Of a DNA stretch of 64,000 nucleotides, positions 12,922 through 30,100 are shown one piece after another. Numbering within the stretch: position 1 is the first letter of the stretch; each line of letters starts with the position of its first letter. The notes below the pieces were generated by a model. The model was not told the DNA's origin and did no database searches. It worked only from the letters and a program-made list of their open reading frames with translations. A program made the translations under genes and the position numbers. Source of the stretch: Ptiloglossa arizonensis (lineage: Eukaryota > Arthropoda > Insecta > Hymenoptera > Colletidae); NCBI RefSeq assembly GCF_051014685.1, contig NW_027479531.1, positions 39,695 through 103,694 of the forward strand. The letters run 5' to 3'.

Positions 12922-14702
12922 TTATGCGGTATACGTTATACGTTATACGTGTTACGTCATCCGTTATACGTTATACGTGTTACGTCATCCGTTATACGTT
13001 ATACGTTATACGTTATACGTAATGCGTTATCCGTTATACGTTATACGTTATCCGTTATACGTTATACGTTATACGTTATACGTTATACGTTATACGTTAT
13101 ACGTTATACGTTATACGTTATACGTTATACGTTATACGTTACACGTAATACGTTACACGTTATACGTTATACGTTATACGCTATACGTTATACGTTATAC
13201 GTTATACGTTATACGTTATACGTTATGCGGTATACGTTATACGTTATACGTGTTACGTCATCCGTTATACGTTATACGTTATACGTTATACGTAATGCTT
13301 TATCCGTTATACGTTATACGTTATCCGTTATACGTTATACGGTATACGTTACACGTTATACGTTATACGTTATACGTTATACGTTATACGTTATACGTTA
13401 TACGTTATACGTTATACGTTATACGTTATACGTTGTACGTTATACGTTATACGTTATACGTTATACGTTATACGTTATACGTTATACGTTATACGTTATA
13501 CGTTATACGTTATACGTTATACGTTATACGTTATACGTTAAACGTTATACGTTATACGTTATACGTTATACGTTATACGTTATACGTTATACCTTATACG
13601 TTATACGTGATACGTTATACGTTATACGTTATACGTTATACGTTATACGTTATACGTTATACGTTATGCGTTATACGTTATACGTTATGCGTTATACGTT
13701 ATACCTTATACGTTATACGTTTTACGTTATATGTTATGCGTTATACGTTATACGTTATACGTTATACGTTATACGTTATACGTTATACGTTATACGTTAA
13801 ACGTTATACGTTATACGTTATACGTTATACGTTATACGTTATGCGGTATACGTTATACGTTATACGTGTTACGTCATCCGTTATACGTTATACGTTATAC
13901 GTTATACGCAATGCGTTATCCGTTATACGTTATACGTTATCCGTTATACGTTATACGTTATACGTTACACGTTATACGTTACACGTTATACGTTATACGT
14001 TATACGTTATACGTTATACGTTATACGTTATACGTTATACGTTATACGTTATACGTTATACGTTATACGTTATACGTTATTCGTTATACGTTATACGTTG
14101 TACGTTATACGTTATACGTTATACGTTATACGTTATACGTTATACGTTATACGTTATACGTTATACGTTATACGTTATACGTTATACGTTATACGTTATA
14201 CGTTATATGTTATACGTTATACGTTAAACGTTATACGTTATACGTTATACGTTATACGTTATACGTTATACGTTATGCGGTATACGTTATACGTTATACG
14301 TGTTACGTCATCCGTTATACGTTATACGTTATACGTTATACGCAATGCGTTATCCGTTATACGTTATACGTTATCCGTTATACGTTATACGTTATACGTT
14401 ACACGTTATACGTTATACGTTATACGTTATACGTTATACGTTATACGTTATACGTTATACGTTATACGTTATACGTTATACGTTATACGTTATACGTTAT
14501 ACGTTATACGTTATACGTTATACGTTATACGTTATACGTTATACGTTATACGATGTACGTTATACGTTATACGTTACCCGTTATACGTTACACGTTATAC
14601 GTTATACGTTATACGCTATACGTTATACGTTATACGTTATACGTTATACGTTATGCGGTATACGTTATACGTTATACGTGTTACGTCATCCGTTATACGT
14701 TA
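12922..14702 (+). repeat. 4.1-kb HOR duplication, copy 2
   Basis: This is the downstream partner of 8799-10600. It diverges after the class C core at 14678: the next cassette is class B at 14888, whereas copy 1 continues to class D at 10793. The base after GAT also differs (GATGTAC near 14551 against GATATAC near 10435), so substitutions have accumulated since the duplication. Confidence 0.86.
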
Positions 14703-17700
14703 TACGTTATACGTTATACGTAATGCGTTATCCGTTATACGTTATACGTTATCCGTTATACGTTATACGTTATACGTTATACGTTATACGTTATATGTTA
14801 TACGTTATACGTTAAACGTTATACGTTATACGTTATACGTTATACGTTATACGTTATACGTTATGCGGTATACGTTATACGTTATACGTGTTACGTCATC
14901 CGTTATACGTTATACGTTATACGTTATACGCAATGCGTTATCCGTTATACGTTATACGTTATCCGTTATACGTTATACGTTATACGTTACACGTTATACG
15001 TTATACGTTATACGTTATACGTTATACGTTATACGTTATACGTTATACGTTATACGTTATACGTTATACGTTATACGTTATACGTTATACGTTATACGTT
15101 ATACGTTATACGTTATACGTTATACGTTATACGTTATACGTTATACGTTATACGTTATACGTTATACGTTATACGTTACACGTTATACGTTACACGTTAT
15201 ACGTTATACGTTATACGCTATACGTTATACGTTATACGTTATACGTTATACGTTATGCGGTATACGTTATACGTTATACGTGTTACGTCATCCGTTATAC
15301 GTTATACGTTATACGTTATACGTAATGCGTTATCCGTTATACGTTATACGTTATCCGTTATACGTTATACGTTATACGTTACACGTTATACGTTATACGT
15401 TATACGTTATACGTTATACGTTATACGTTATACGTTATACGTTATACGTTATACGTTATACGTTATACGTTATACGTTATACGTTATACGTTATACGTTA
15501 TACGTTATACGTTATACGTTATACGTTATACGTTATACGTTAAACGTTATACGTTATACGTTATACGTTATACGTTATACGTTATACCTTATACGTTATA
15601 CGTTATACGTTATACGTTATACGTTATACGTTATACGTTATACGTTATGCGTTATACGTTATACGTTATGCGTTATACGTTATACCTTATACGTTATACG
15701 TTTTACGTTATACGTTATGCGTTATACGTTATACGTTATACGTAATGCGTTATCCGTTATACGTTATACGTTATCCGTTATACGTTATACGTTATACGTT
15801 ACACGTTATACGTTACACGTTATACGTTATACGTTATACGTTATACGTTATACGTTATACGTTATACGTTATACGTTATACGTTATACGTTATACGTTAT
15901 ACGTTATACGTTATACGTTATACGTTATACGTTATACGTTATACGTTATGCGGTATACGTTATACGTTATACGTGTTACGTCATCCGTTATACGTTATAC
16001 GTTATACGTTATACGCAATGCGTTATCCGTTATACGTTATACGTTATCCGTTATACGTTATACGTTATACGTTACACGTTATACGTTATACGTTATACGT
16101 TATACGTTATACGTTATACGTTATACGTTATACGTTATACGTTATACGTTATACGTTATACGTTATACGTTATACGTTATACGTTATACGTTATACGTTA
16201 TACGTTATACGTTATACGTTATACGTTATACGTTATACGTTATACGTTACACGTTATACGTTACACGTTATACGTTATACGTTATACGCTATACGTTATA
16301 CGTTATACGTTATACGTTATACGTTATGCGGTATACGTTATACGTTATACGTGTTACGTCATCCGTTATACGTTATACGTTATACGTTATACGTAATGCG
16401 TTATCCGTTATACGTTATACGTTATCCGATATACGTTATACGTTATACGTTACACGTTATACGTTATACGTTATACGTTATACGGTATACGTTATACGTT
16501 ATACGTGTTACGTCATCCGTTATACGTTATACGTTATACGTTATACGTAATGCTTTATCCGTTATACGTTATACGTTATCCGTTATACGTTATACGGTAT
16601 ACGTTACACGTTATACGTTATACGTTATACGTTATACGTTATACGTTATACGTTATACGTTATACGTTATACGTTATACGTTATACGTTATACGTTATAC
16701 GTTATACGTTATACGTTATACGTTATACGTTATACGTTATACGTTATACGTTATACGTTATACGTTATACGTTATACGTTATACGTTATACGTTATACGT
16801 TATACGTTAAACGTTATACGTTATACGTTATACGCTATACGTTATACGTTATACGTTATACCTTATACGTTATACGTTATACGTTATACGTTATACGTTA
16901 TACGTTATACGTTATACGTTATACGTTATACGTTATGCGTTATACGTTATACGTTATGCGTTATACGTTATACCTTATACGTTATACGTTTTACGTTATA
17001 TGTTATGCGTTATACGTTATACGTTATACGTTATACGTTATACGTTATACGTTATACGTTATACGTTATACGTTATGCGTTATACGTTATACGTTATACG
17101 TTATACGTTATACGTTATACGTTATACGTTATACGTTATACGTTATACGTTATACGTTACACGTAATACGTTACACGTTATACGTTATACGTTATACGCT
17201 ATACGTTATACGTTATACGTTATACGTTATACGTTATACGTTATGCGGTATACGTTATACGTTATACGTGTTACGTCATCCGTTATACGTTATACGTTAT
17301 ACGTTATACGTAATGCGTTATCCGTTATACGTTATACGTTATCCGTTATACGTTATACGTTATACGTTATACGTTATACGTTATACGTTATACGTTATAC
17401 GTTATACGTTATACGTTATACGTTATACGTTACACGTAATACGTTTCACGTTATACGTTATACGTTATACGCTATACGTTATACGTTATACGTTATACGT
17501 TATACGTTATACGTTATGCGGTATACGTTATACGTTATACGTGTTACGTCATCCGTTATACGTTATACGTTATACGTTATACGTAATGCTTTATCCGTTA
17601 TACGTTATACGTTATCCGTTATACGTTATACGGTATACGTTACACGTTATACGTTATACGTTATACGTTATACGTTATACGTTATACGTTATACGTTATA

Positions 17701-19300
17701 CGTTATACGTTATACGTTATACGTTATACGTTATACGTTATACGTTATACGTTATACGTTATACGTTATACGTTATACGTTATACGTTATACGTTATACG
17801 TTATACGTTATACGTTATACGTTATACGTTATACGTTAAACGTTATACGTTATACGTTATACGTTATACGTTATACGTTATACGTTATACCTTATACGTT
17901 ATACGTGATACGTTATACGTTCTACGTTATACGTTATACGTTATACGTTATACGTTATACGTTATGCGTTATACGTTATACGTTATGCGTTATACGTTAT
18001 ACCTTATACGTTATACGTTTTACGTTATATGTTATGCGTTATACGTTATACGTTATACGTTATACGTTATACGTTATACGTTATACGTTATACGTTAAAC
18101 GTTATACGTTATACGTTATACGTTATACGTTATGCGGTATACGTTATACGTTATACGTGTTACGTCATCCGTTATACGTTATACGTTATACGTTATACGC
18201 AATGCGTTATCCGTTATACGTTATACGTTATCCGTTATACGTTATACGTTATACGTTACACGTTATACGTTACACGTTATACGTTATACGTTATACGTTA
18301 TACGTTATACGTTATACGTTATACGTTATACGTTATACGTTATACGTTATACGTTATACGTTATTCGTTATACGTTATACGTTGTACGTTATACGTTATA
18401 CGTTATACGTTATACGTTATACGTTATACGTTATACGTTATACGTTATACGTTATACGTTATACGTTATACGTTATACGTTATACGTTATATGTTATACG
18501 TTATACGTTAAACGTTATACGTTATACGTTATACGTTATACGTTATACGTTATACGTTATGCGGTATACGTTATACGTTATACGTGTTACGTCATCCGTT
18601 ATACGTTATACGTTATACGTTATACGCAATGCGTTATCCGTTATACGTTATACGTTATCCGTTATACGTTATACGTTATACGTTACACGTTATACGTTAT
18701 ACGTTATACGTTATACGTTATACGTTATACGTTATACGTTATACGTTATACGTTATACGTTATACGTTATACGTTATACGTTATACGTTATACGTTATAC
18801 GTTATACGTTATACGTTATACGTTATACGTTATACGTTATACGTTATACGTTATACGTTATACGTTACACGTTATACGTTACACGTTATACGTTATACGT
18901 TATACGCTATACGTTATACGTTATACGTTATACGTTATACGTTATGCGGTATACGTTATACGTTATACGTGTTACGTCATCCGTTATACGTTATACGTTA
19001 TACGTTATACGTAATGCGTTATCCGTTATACGTTATACGTTATCCGTTATACGTTATACGTTATACGTTACACGTTATACGTTATACGTTATACGTTATA
19101 CGTTATACGTTATACGTTATACGTTATACGTTATACGTTATACGTTATACGTTATACGTTATACGGTATACGTTATACGTTATACGTGTTACGTCATCCG
19201 TTATACGTTATACGTTATACGTTATACGTAATGCTTTATCCGTTATACGTTATACGTTATCCGTTATACGTTATACGGTATACGTTACACGTTATACGTT
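14703..19300 (+). repeat. HOR block, last part of the D-bearing domain
   Basis: Cores are at 14888 (B), 15280 (C), 15973 (B), 16351 (C), 16505 (D), 17268 (C), 17541 (D), 18157 (A), 18584 (B), 18969 (C) and 19186 (D). The interval from D at 17541 to D at 19186 is one complete D-A-B-C cycle of 1645 bp (235 heptamers). A half-cassette starts at 15743. C-D pairs joined by the TTACACG, TAATACG, TTACACG triplet and CTATACG occur at 4.1, 8.8, 12.9 and 17.3 kb, giving a super-period of about 4.1-4.7 kb. Confidence 0.85.
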
Positions 19301-22300
19301 ATACGTTATACGTTATACGTTATACGTTATACGTTATACGTTATACGTTATACGTTATACGTTATACGTTATACGTTATACGTTATACGTTATACGTTAT
19401 ACGTTATACGTTATACGTTATACGTTATACGTTATACGTTATACGTTATACGTTATACGTTATACGTTATACGTTATACGTTAAACGTTATACGTTATAC
19501 GTTATACGTTATACGTTATACGTTATACGTTATACCTTATACGTTATACGTTATACGTTATACGTTATACGTTATACGTTATACGTTATACGTTATACGT
19601 TATACGTTATGCGTTATACGTTATACGTTATGCGTTATACGTTATACCTTATACGTTATACGTTTTACGTTATATGTTATGCGTTATACGTTATACGTTA
19701 TACGTTATACGTTATACGTTATACGTTATACGTTATACGTTAAACGTTATACGTTATACGTTATACGTTATACGTTATGCGGTATACGTTATACGTTATA
19801 CGTGTTACGTCATCCGTTATACGTTATACGTTATACGTTATACGCAATGCGTTATCCGTTATACGTTATACGTTATCCGTTATACGTTATACGTTATACG
19901 TTACACGTTATACGTTACACGTTATACGTTATACGTTATACGTTATACGTTATACGTTATACGTTATACGTTATACGTTATACGTTATACGTTATACGTT
20001 ATACGTTATTCGTTATACGTTATACGTTGTACGTTATACGTTATACGTTATACGTTATACGTTATACGTTATACGTTATACGTTATACGTTATACGTTAT
20101 ACGTTATACGTTATACGTTATACGTTATACGTTATATGTTATACGTTATACGTTAAACGTTATACGTTATACGTTATACGTTATACGTTATACGTTATAC
20201 GTTATGCGGTATACGTTATACGTTATACGTGTTACGTCATCCGTTATACGTTATACGTTATACGTTATACGCAATGCGTTATCCGTTATACGTTATACGT
20301 TATCCGTTACACGTTATACGTTATACGTTACACGTTATACGTTATACGTTATACGTTATACGTTATACGTTATACGTTATACGTTATACGTTATACGTTA
20401 TACGTTATACGTTATACGTTATACGTTATACGTTATACGTTATACGTTATACGTTATACGTTATACGTTATACGTTATACGTTATACGTTATACGTTATA
20501 CGTTATACGTTATACGTTACACGTTATACGTTACACGTTATACGTTATACGTTATACGCTATACGTTATACGTTATACGTTATACGTTATACGTTATGCG
20601 GTATACGTTATACGTTATACGTGTTACGTCATCCGTTATACGTTATACGTTATACGTTATACGTAATGCGTTATCCGTTATACGTTATACGTTATCCGTT
20701 ATACGTTATACGTTATACGTTACACGTTATACGTTATACGTTATACGTTATACGTTATACGTTATACGTTATACGTTATACGTTATACGTTATACGTTAT
20801 ACGTTATACGTTATACGTTATACGTTATACGTTATACGTTATACGTTATACGTTATACGTTATACGTTATACGTTATACGTTATACGTTATACGTTATAC
20901 GTTATACGTTAAACGTTATACGTTATACGTTATACGTTATACGTTATACGTTATACCTTATACGTTATACGTTATACGTTATACGTTATACGTTATACGT
21001 TATACGTTATACGTTATGCGTTATACGTTATACGTTATGCGTTATACGTTATACCTTATACGTTATACGTTTTACGTTATACGTTATGCGTTACACGTTA
21101 TACGTTACACGTTATACGTTATACGTTATACGTTATACGTTATACGTTATACGTTATACGTTATACGTTATACGTTATACGTTATACGTTATACGTTATA
21201 CGTTATACGTTATACGTTATACGTTATACGTTATACGTTATACGTTATACGTTATACGTTATACGTTATACGTTAAACGTTATACGTTATACGTTATACG
21301 TTATACGTTATACGTTATACGTTATACCTTATACGTTATACGTTATACGTTATACGTTATACGTTATACGTTATACGTTATACGTTATACGTTATACGTT
21401 ATGCGTTATACGTTATACGTTATGCGTTATACGTTATACCTTATACGTTATACGTTTTACGTTATATGTTATGCGTTATACGTTATACGTTATACGTTAT
21501 ACGTTATACGTTATACGTTATACGTTATACGTTAAACGTTATACGTTATACGTTATACGTTATACGTTATGCGGTATACGTTATACGTTATACGTGTTAC
21601 GTCATCCGTTATACGTTATACGTTATACGTTATACGTTATACGTTATACGTTATACGTTATACGTTATACGTTATACGTTATACGTTATACGTTATACGT
21701 TATACGTTATACGTTATACGTTATACGTTATGCGTTATACGTTATACGTTATACGTTATACGTTATACGTTATACGTTACACGTAATACGTTACACGTTA
21801 TACGTTATACGTTATACGCTATACGTTATACGTTATACGTTATACGTTATACGTTATGCGGTATACGTTATACGTTATACGTGTTACGTCATCCGTTATA
21901 CGTTATACGTTATACGTTATACGTAATGCGTTATCCGTTATACGTTATACGTTATCCGTTATACGTTATACGGTATACGTTACACGTTATACGTTATACG
22001 TTATACGTTATACGTTATACGTTATACGTTATACGTTATACGTTATACGTTATACGTTATACGTTATACGTTATACGTTATACGTTATACGTTATACGTT
22101 ATACGTTATACGTTATACGTTATACGTTATACGTTATACGTTATACGTTATACGTTATACGTTATACGTTATACGTTATACGTTATACGTTATACGTTAT
22201 ACGTTATACGTTATACGTTATACGTTAAACGTTATACGTTATACGTTATACGTTATACGTTATACGTTATACGTTATACCTTATACGTTATACGTTATAC

Positions 22301-25045
22301 GTTATACGTTATACGTTATACGTTATACGTTATACGTTATACGTTATACGTTATACGTTATGCGTTATACGTTATACGTTATGCGTTATACGTTATACCT
22401 TATACGTTATACGTTTTACGTTATATGTTATGCGTTATACGTTATACGTTATACGTTATACGTTATACGTTATACGTTATACGTTATACGTTAAACGTTA
22501 TACGTTATACGTTATACGTTATACGTTATGCGGTATACGTTATACGTTATACGTGTTACGTCATCCGTTATACGTTATACGTTATACGTTATACGCAATG
22601 CGTTATACGTTATACGTTATACGTTATACGTTATACGTTATACGTTATACGTTATACGTTATACGTTATACGTTATACGTTATACGTTATACGTTATACG
22701 TTATACGTTATATGTTAAACGTTATACGTTAAACGTTATACGTTATACGTTATACGTTATACGTTATACGTTATACGTTATGCGGTATACGTTATACGTT
22801 ATACGTGTTACGTCATCCGTTATACGTTATACGTTATACGTTATACGCAATGCGTTATCCGTTATACGTTATACGTTATCCGTTATACGTTATACGTTAT
22901 ACGTTACACGTTATACGTTATACGTTATACGTTATACGTTATACGTTATACGTTATACGTTATACGTTATACGTTATACGTTATACGTTATACGTTATAC
23001 GTTATACGTTATACGTTATACGTTATACGTTATACGTTATACGTTATACGTTATACGTTATACGTTATACGTTATACGTTATACGTTACACGTTATACGT
23101 TACACGTTATACGTTACACGTTATACGTTATACGTTATACGCTATACGTTATACGTTATACGTTATACGTTATACGTTATGCGGTATACGTTATACGTTA
23201 TACGTGTTACGTCATCCGTTATACGTTATACGTTATACGTTATACGTAATGCGTTATCCGTTATACGTTATACGTTATCCGTTATACGTTATACGTTATA
23301 CGTTACACGTTATACGTTATACGTTATACGTTATACGTTATACGTTATACGTTATACGTTATACGTTATACGTTATACGTTATACGTTATACGTTATACG
23401 TTATACGTTATACGTTATACGTTATACGTTACACGTAATACGTTACACGTTATACATTATACGTTATACGCTATACGTTATACGTTATACGTTATACGTT
23501 ATACGTTATACGTTATACGTTATACGTTATACGTTATACGTTATACGTTAAACGTTATACGTTATACGTTATACGTTATACGTTATACGTTATACCTTAT
23601 ACGTTATACGTTATACGTTATACGTTATACGTTATACGTTATACGTTATACGTTATGCGTTATACGTTATACGTTATGCGTTATACGTTATACCTTATAC
23701 GTTATACGTTTTACGTTATACGTTATGCGTTATACGTTATACGTTATACGTAATGCGTTATACGTTATACGTTATACGTTATCCGTTATACGTTATACGT
23801 TATACGTTTAACGTTATACGTTACACGTTATACGTTATACGTTATACGTTATACGTTATACGTTATACGTTATACGTTATACGTTATACGTTATACGTTA
23901 TACGTTATACGTTATACGTTATACGTTATACGTTATACGTTATACGTTATACGTTATACGTTATACGTTATACGTTATACGTTATACGTTATACGTTACA
24001 CGTAATACGTTACACGTTATACATTATACGTTATACGCTATACGTTATACGTTATACGTTATACGTTATACGTTATGCGGTATACGTTATACGTTATACG
24101 TGTTACGTCATCCGTTATACGTTATACGTTATACGTTATACGTAATGCGTTATCCGTTATACGTTATACGTTATCCGTTATACGTTATACGGTATACGTT
24201 ACACGTTATACGTTATACGTTATACGTTATACGTTATACGTTATACGTTATACGTTATACGTTATACGTTATACGTTATACGTTATACGTTATACGTTAT
24301 ACTTTATACGTTATACGTTATACGTTATACGTTATACGTTATACGTTACACGTAATACGTTACACGTTATACGTTATACGTTATACGCTATACGTTATAC
24401 GTTATACGTTATACGTTATACGTTATGCGGTATACGTTATACGTTATACGTGTTACGTCATCCGTTATACGTTATACGTTATACGTTATACGTAATGCGT
24501 TATCCGTTATACGTTATACGTTATCCGTTATACGTTATACGGTATACGTTACACGTTATACGTTATACGTTATACGTTATACGTTATACGTTATACGTTA
24601 TACGTTATACGTTATACGTTATACGTTATACGTTATACGTTATACGTTATACGTTATACGTTATACGTTATACGTTATACGTTATACGTTATACGTTATA
24701 CGTTATACGTTATACGTTATACGTTATACGTTATACGTTATACGTTATACGTTAAACGTTATACGTTATACGTTATACGTTATACGTTATACGTTATACG
24801 TTATACCTTATACGTTATACGTTATACGTTATACGTTATACGTTATACGTTATACGTTATACGTTATACGTTATACGTTATGCGTTATACGTTATACGTT
24901 ATGCGTTATACGTTATACCTTATACGTTATACGTTTTACGTTATATGTTATGCGTTATACGTTATACGTTATACGTTATACGTTATACGTTATACGTTAT
25001 ACGTTATACGTTAAACGTTATACGTTATACGTTATACGTTATACG
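19301..25045 (+). repeat. Transition between D-bearing and C'-bearing domains
   Basis: Cores are at 19802 (A), 20229 (B), 20621 (C), 21594 (core only), 21881 (C'), 22553 (shortened), 22805 (B), 23204 (C), 24100 (C') and 24450 (C'). The copy at 21594 has heptamers 1-6 but none of the later cassette markers; that at 22553 keeps CAATGCG and then becomes consensus. A half-cassette starts at 23751. The tail tract at about 21.07 kb passes straight into TTACACG units. Class order is more irregular here than on either side. Confidence 0.82.
21854..21986 (+). repeat. 133-bp cassette, class C' example
   Basis: Class C' combines TAATGCG at heptamer 11 with GTATACG at heptamer 18. It differs from class D by one base in heptamer 11. 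Core starts are 21881, 24100, 24450, 26767, 30603, 36462, 38681 and 42762, so C' occupies the right part of the array and takes the place that D holds in the left part. It is preceded by a TTACACG, TAATACG, TTACACG triplet and CTATACG. By parsimony it is either the ancestor of D or a D/C recombinant; the sequence alone does not decide. Confidence 0.82.
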
Positions 25046-27159
25046 TTATGCGGTATACGTTATACGTTATACGTGTTACGTCATCCGTTATACGTTATAC
25101 GTTATACGCTATACGCAATGCGTTATCCGTTATACGTTATACGTTATCCGTTATACGTTATACGTTATACGTTACACGTTATACGTTACACGTTATACGT
25201 TATACGTTATACGTTATACGTTATACGTTATACGTTATACGTTATACGTTATACGTTATACGTTATACGTTATACGTTATTCGTTATACGTTATACGTTG
25301 TACGTTATACGTTATACGTTATACGTTATACGTTATACGTTATACGTTATACGTTATACGTTATACGTTATACGTTATACGTTATACGTTATACGTTATA
25401 CGTTATACGTTATACGTTATATGTTATACGTTATACGTTAAACGTTGTACGTTATACGTTATACGTTATACGTTATACGTTATACGTTATGCGGTATACG
25501 TTATACGTTATACGTGTTACGTCATCCGTTATACGTTATACGTTATACGTTATACGCAATGCGTTATCCGTTATACGTTATACGTTATCCGTTATACGTT
25601 ATACGTTATACGTTACACGTTATACGTTATACGTTATACGTTATACGTTATACGTTATACGTTATACGTTATACGTTATACGTTATACGTTATACGTTAT
25701 ACGTTATACGTTATACGTTATACGTTATACGTTATACGTTATACGTTATACGTTATACGTTATACGTTATACGTTATACGTTATACGTTACACGTTATAC
25801 GTTACACGTTATACGTTACACGTTATACGTTATACGTTATACGCTATACGTTATACGTTATACGTTATACGTTATACGTTATGCGGTATACGTTATACGT
25901 TATACGTGTTACGTCATCCGTTATACGTTATACGTTATACGTTATACGTAATGCGTTATCCGTTATACGTTATACGTTATCCGTTATACGTTATACGTTA
26001 TACGTTACACGTTATACGTTATACGTTATACGTTATACGTTATACGTTATACGTTATACGTTATACGTTATACGTTATACGTTATACGTTATACGTTATA
26101 CGTTATACGTTATACGTTATACGTTATACGTTATACGTTATACGTTATACGTTATACGTTATACGTTATACGTTATACGTTATACGTTATACGTTATACG
26201 TTATACGTTAAACGTTATACGTTATACGTTATACGTTATACGTTATACGTTATACCTTATACGTTATACGTTATACGTTATACGTTATACGTTATACGTT
26301 ATGCGTTATACGTTATGCGTTATCCGTTATACGTTATGCGTTATACGTTATACCTTATACGTTATACGTTTGACGTTATACGTTATGCGTTATACGTTAT
26401 ACGTTATACGTAATGCGTTATCCGTTATACGTTATACGTTATCCGTTATACGTTATACGTTATACGTTACACGTTATACGTTACACGTTATACGTTACAC
26501 GTTACACGTTATACGTTATACGTTATACGTTATACGTTATACGTTATACGTTATACGTTATACGTTATACGTTATACGTTATACGTTATACGTTATACGT
26601 TATACGTTATACGTTATACGTTATACGTTATACGTTATACGTTATACGTTATACGTTATACGTTACACGTAATACGTTACACGTTATACGTTATACGTTA
26701 TACGCTATACGTTATACGTTATACGTTATACGTTATACGTTATGCGGTATACGTTATACGTTATACGTGTTACGTCATCCGTTATACGTTATACGTTATA
26801 CGTTATACGTAATGCGTTATCCGTTATACGTTATACGTTATCCGTTATACGTTATACGGTATACGTTACACGTTATACGTTATACGTTATACGTTATACG
26901 TTATACGTTATACGTTATACGTTATACGTTATACGTTATACGTTATACGTTATACGTTATACGTTATACGTTATACGTTATACGTTATACGTTATACGTT
27001 ATACGTTATACGTTATACGTTATACGTTATACGTTATACGTTATACGTTTTACGTTATATGTTATGCGTTATACGTTATACGTTATACGTTATACGTTAT
27101 ACGTTATACGTTATACGTTATACGTTAAACGTTATACGTTATACGTTATACGTTATACG
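25046..27159 (+). repeat. HOR block with a 9.7-kb-offset partner
   Basis: Cores 25073 (A), 25514 (B), 25906 (C) and 26767 (C') pair with 34775, 35209, 35601 and 36462 at offsets 9702, 9695, 9695 and 9695 bp. Both copies have CTATACG just before CAATGCG (about 25109 and 34810) and a run of adjacent TTACACG units (about 26494 and 36191). The tail tract has TTTGACG near 26368 in place of TTTTACG. A half-cassette starts at 26411. Confidence 0.83.
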
Positions 27160-30100
27160 TTATGCGGTATACGTTATACGTTATACGTGTTACGTCATCC
27201 GTTATACGTTATACGTTATACGTTATACGCAATGCGTTATCCGTTATACGTTATACGTTATCCGTTATACGTTATACGTTATACGTTACACGTTATACGT
27301 TACACGTTATACGTTATACGTTATACGTTATACGTTATACGTTATACGTTATACGTTATACGTTATACGTTATACGTTATACGTTATACGTTATACGTTA
27401 TTCGTTATACGTTATACGTTGTACGTTATACGTTATACGTTATACGTTATACGTTATACGTTATACGTTATACGTTATACGTTATACGTTATACGTTATA
27501 CGTTATACGTTATACGTTATATGTTATACGTTATACGTTAAACGTTATACGTTATACGTTATACGTTATACGTTATACGTTATACGTTATGCGGTATACG
27601 TTATACGTTATACGTGTTACGTCATCCGTTATACGTTATACGTTATACGTTATACGCAATGCGTTATCCGTTATACGTTATACGTTATCCGTTATACGTT
27701 ATACGTTATACGTTACACGTTATACGTTATACGTTATACGTTATACGTTATACGTTATACGTTATACTTTATACGTTATACGTTATACGTTATACGTTAT
27801 ACGTTATACGTTATACGTTATACGTTATACGTTATACGTTATACGTTATACGTTATACGTTATACGTTAAACGTTATACGTTATACGTTATACGTTATAC
27901 GTTATACGTTATACGTTATACCTTATACGTTATACGTTATACGTTATACGTTATACGTTATACGTTATACGTTATACGTTATACGTTATACGTTATGCGT
28001 TATACGTTATACGTTATGCGTTATACGTTATACCTTATACGTTATACGTTTTACGTTATATGTTATGCGTTATACGTTATACGTTATACGTTATACGTTA
28101 TACGTTATACGTTATACGTTATACGTTAAACGTTATACGTTATACGTTATACGTTATACGTTATGCGGTATACGTTATACGTTATACGTGTTACGTCATC
28201 CGTTATACGTTATACGTTATACGTTATACGCAATGCGTTATCCGTTATACGTTATACGTTATCCGTTATACGTTATACGTTATACGTTACACGTTATACG
28301 TTACACGTTATACGTTATACGTTATACGTTATACGTTATACGTTATACGTTATACGTTATACGTTATACGTTATACGTTATACGTTATACGTTATTCGTT
28401 ATACGTTATACGTTGTACGTTATACGTTATACGTTATACGTTATACGTTATACGTTATACGTTATACGTTATACGTTATACGTTATACGTTATACGTTAT
28501 ACGTTATACGTTATACGTTATACGTTATATGTTATACGTTATACGTTAAACGTTGTACGTTATACGTTATACGTTATACGTTATACGTTATACGTTATGC
28601 GGTATACGTTATACGTTATACGTGTTACGTCATCCGTTATACGTTATACGTTATACGTTATACGCAATGCGTTATCCGTTATACGTTATACGTTATCCGT
28701 TATACGTTATACGTTATACGTTACACGTTATACGTTATACGTTATACGTTATACGTTATACGTTATACGTTATACGTTATACGTTATACGTTATACGTTA
28801 TACGTTATACGTTATACGTTATACGTTATACGTTATACGTTATACGTTATACGTTATACGTTATACGTTATACGTTATACGTTATACGTTATACGTTATA
28901 CGTTACACGTTATACGTTACACGTTATACGTTATACGTTATACGCTATACGTTATACGTTATACGTTATACGTTATACGTTATGCGGTATACGTTATACG
29001 TTATACGTGTTACGTCATCCGTTATACGTTATACGTTATACGTTATACGTAATGCGTTATCCGTTATACGTTATACGTTATCCGTTATACGTTATACGTT
29101 ATACGTTACACGTTATACGTTATACGTTATACGTTATACGTTATACGTTATACGTTATACGTTATACGTTATACGTTATACGTTATACGTTATACGTTAT
29201 ACGTTATACGTTATACGTTATACGTTATACGTTATACGTTATACGTTATACGTTATACGTTATACGTTATACGTTATACGTTATACGTTATACGTTATAC
29301 GTTATACGTTATACGTTAAACGTTATACGTTATACGTTATACGTTATACGTTATACGTTATACCTTATACGTTATACGTTATACGTTATACGTTATACGT
29401 TATACGTTATGCGTTATACGTTATGCGTTATCCGTTATACGTTATGCGTTATACGTTATACCTTATACGTTATACGTTTTACGTTATACGTTATGCGTTA
29501 TACGTTATACGTTATACGTAATGCGTTATCCGTTATACGTTATACGTTATCCGTTATACGTTATACGTTATACGTTATACGTTATACGTTATACGTTATA
29601 CGTTATACGTTATACGTTATACGTTATACGTTACACGTTATACGTTACACGTTATACGTTATACGTTATACGCTATACGTTATACGTTATACGTTATACG
29701 TTATACGTTATGCGGTATACGTTATACGTTATACGTGTTACGTCATCCGTTATACGTTATACGTTATACGTTATACGTAATGCGTTATCCGTTATACGTT
29801 ATACGTTATCCGTTATACGTTATACGTTATACGTTACACGTTATACGTTATACGTTATACGTTATACGTTATACGTTATACGTTATACGTTATACGTTAT
29901 ACGTTATACGTTATACGTTATACGTTATACGTTATACGTTATACGTTATACGTTATACGTTATACGTTATACGTTATACGTTATACGTTATACGTTATAC
30001 GTTATACGTTATACGTTATACGTTATACGTTATACGTTATACGTTATACGTTATACGTTAAACGTTATACGTTATACGTTATACGTTATACGTTATACGT

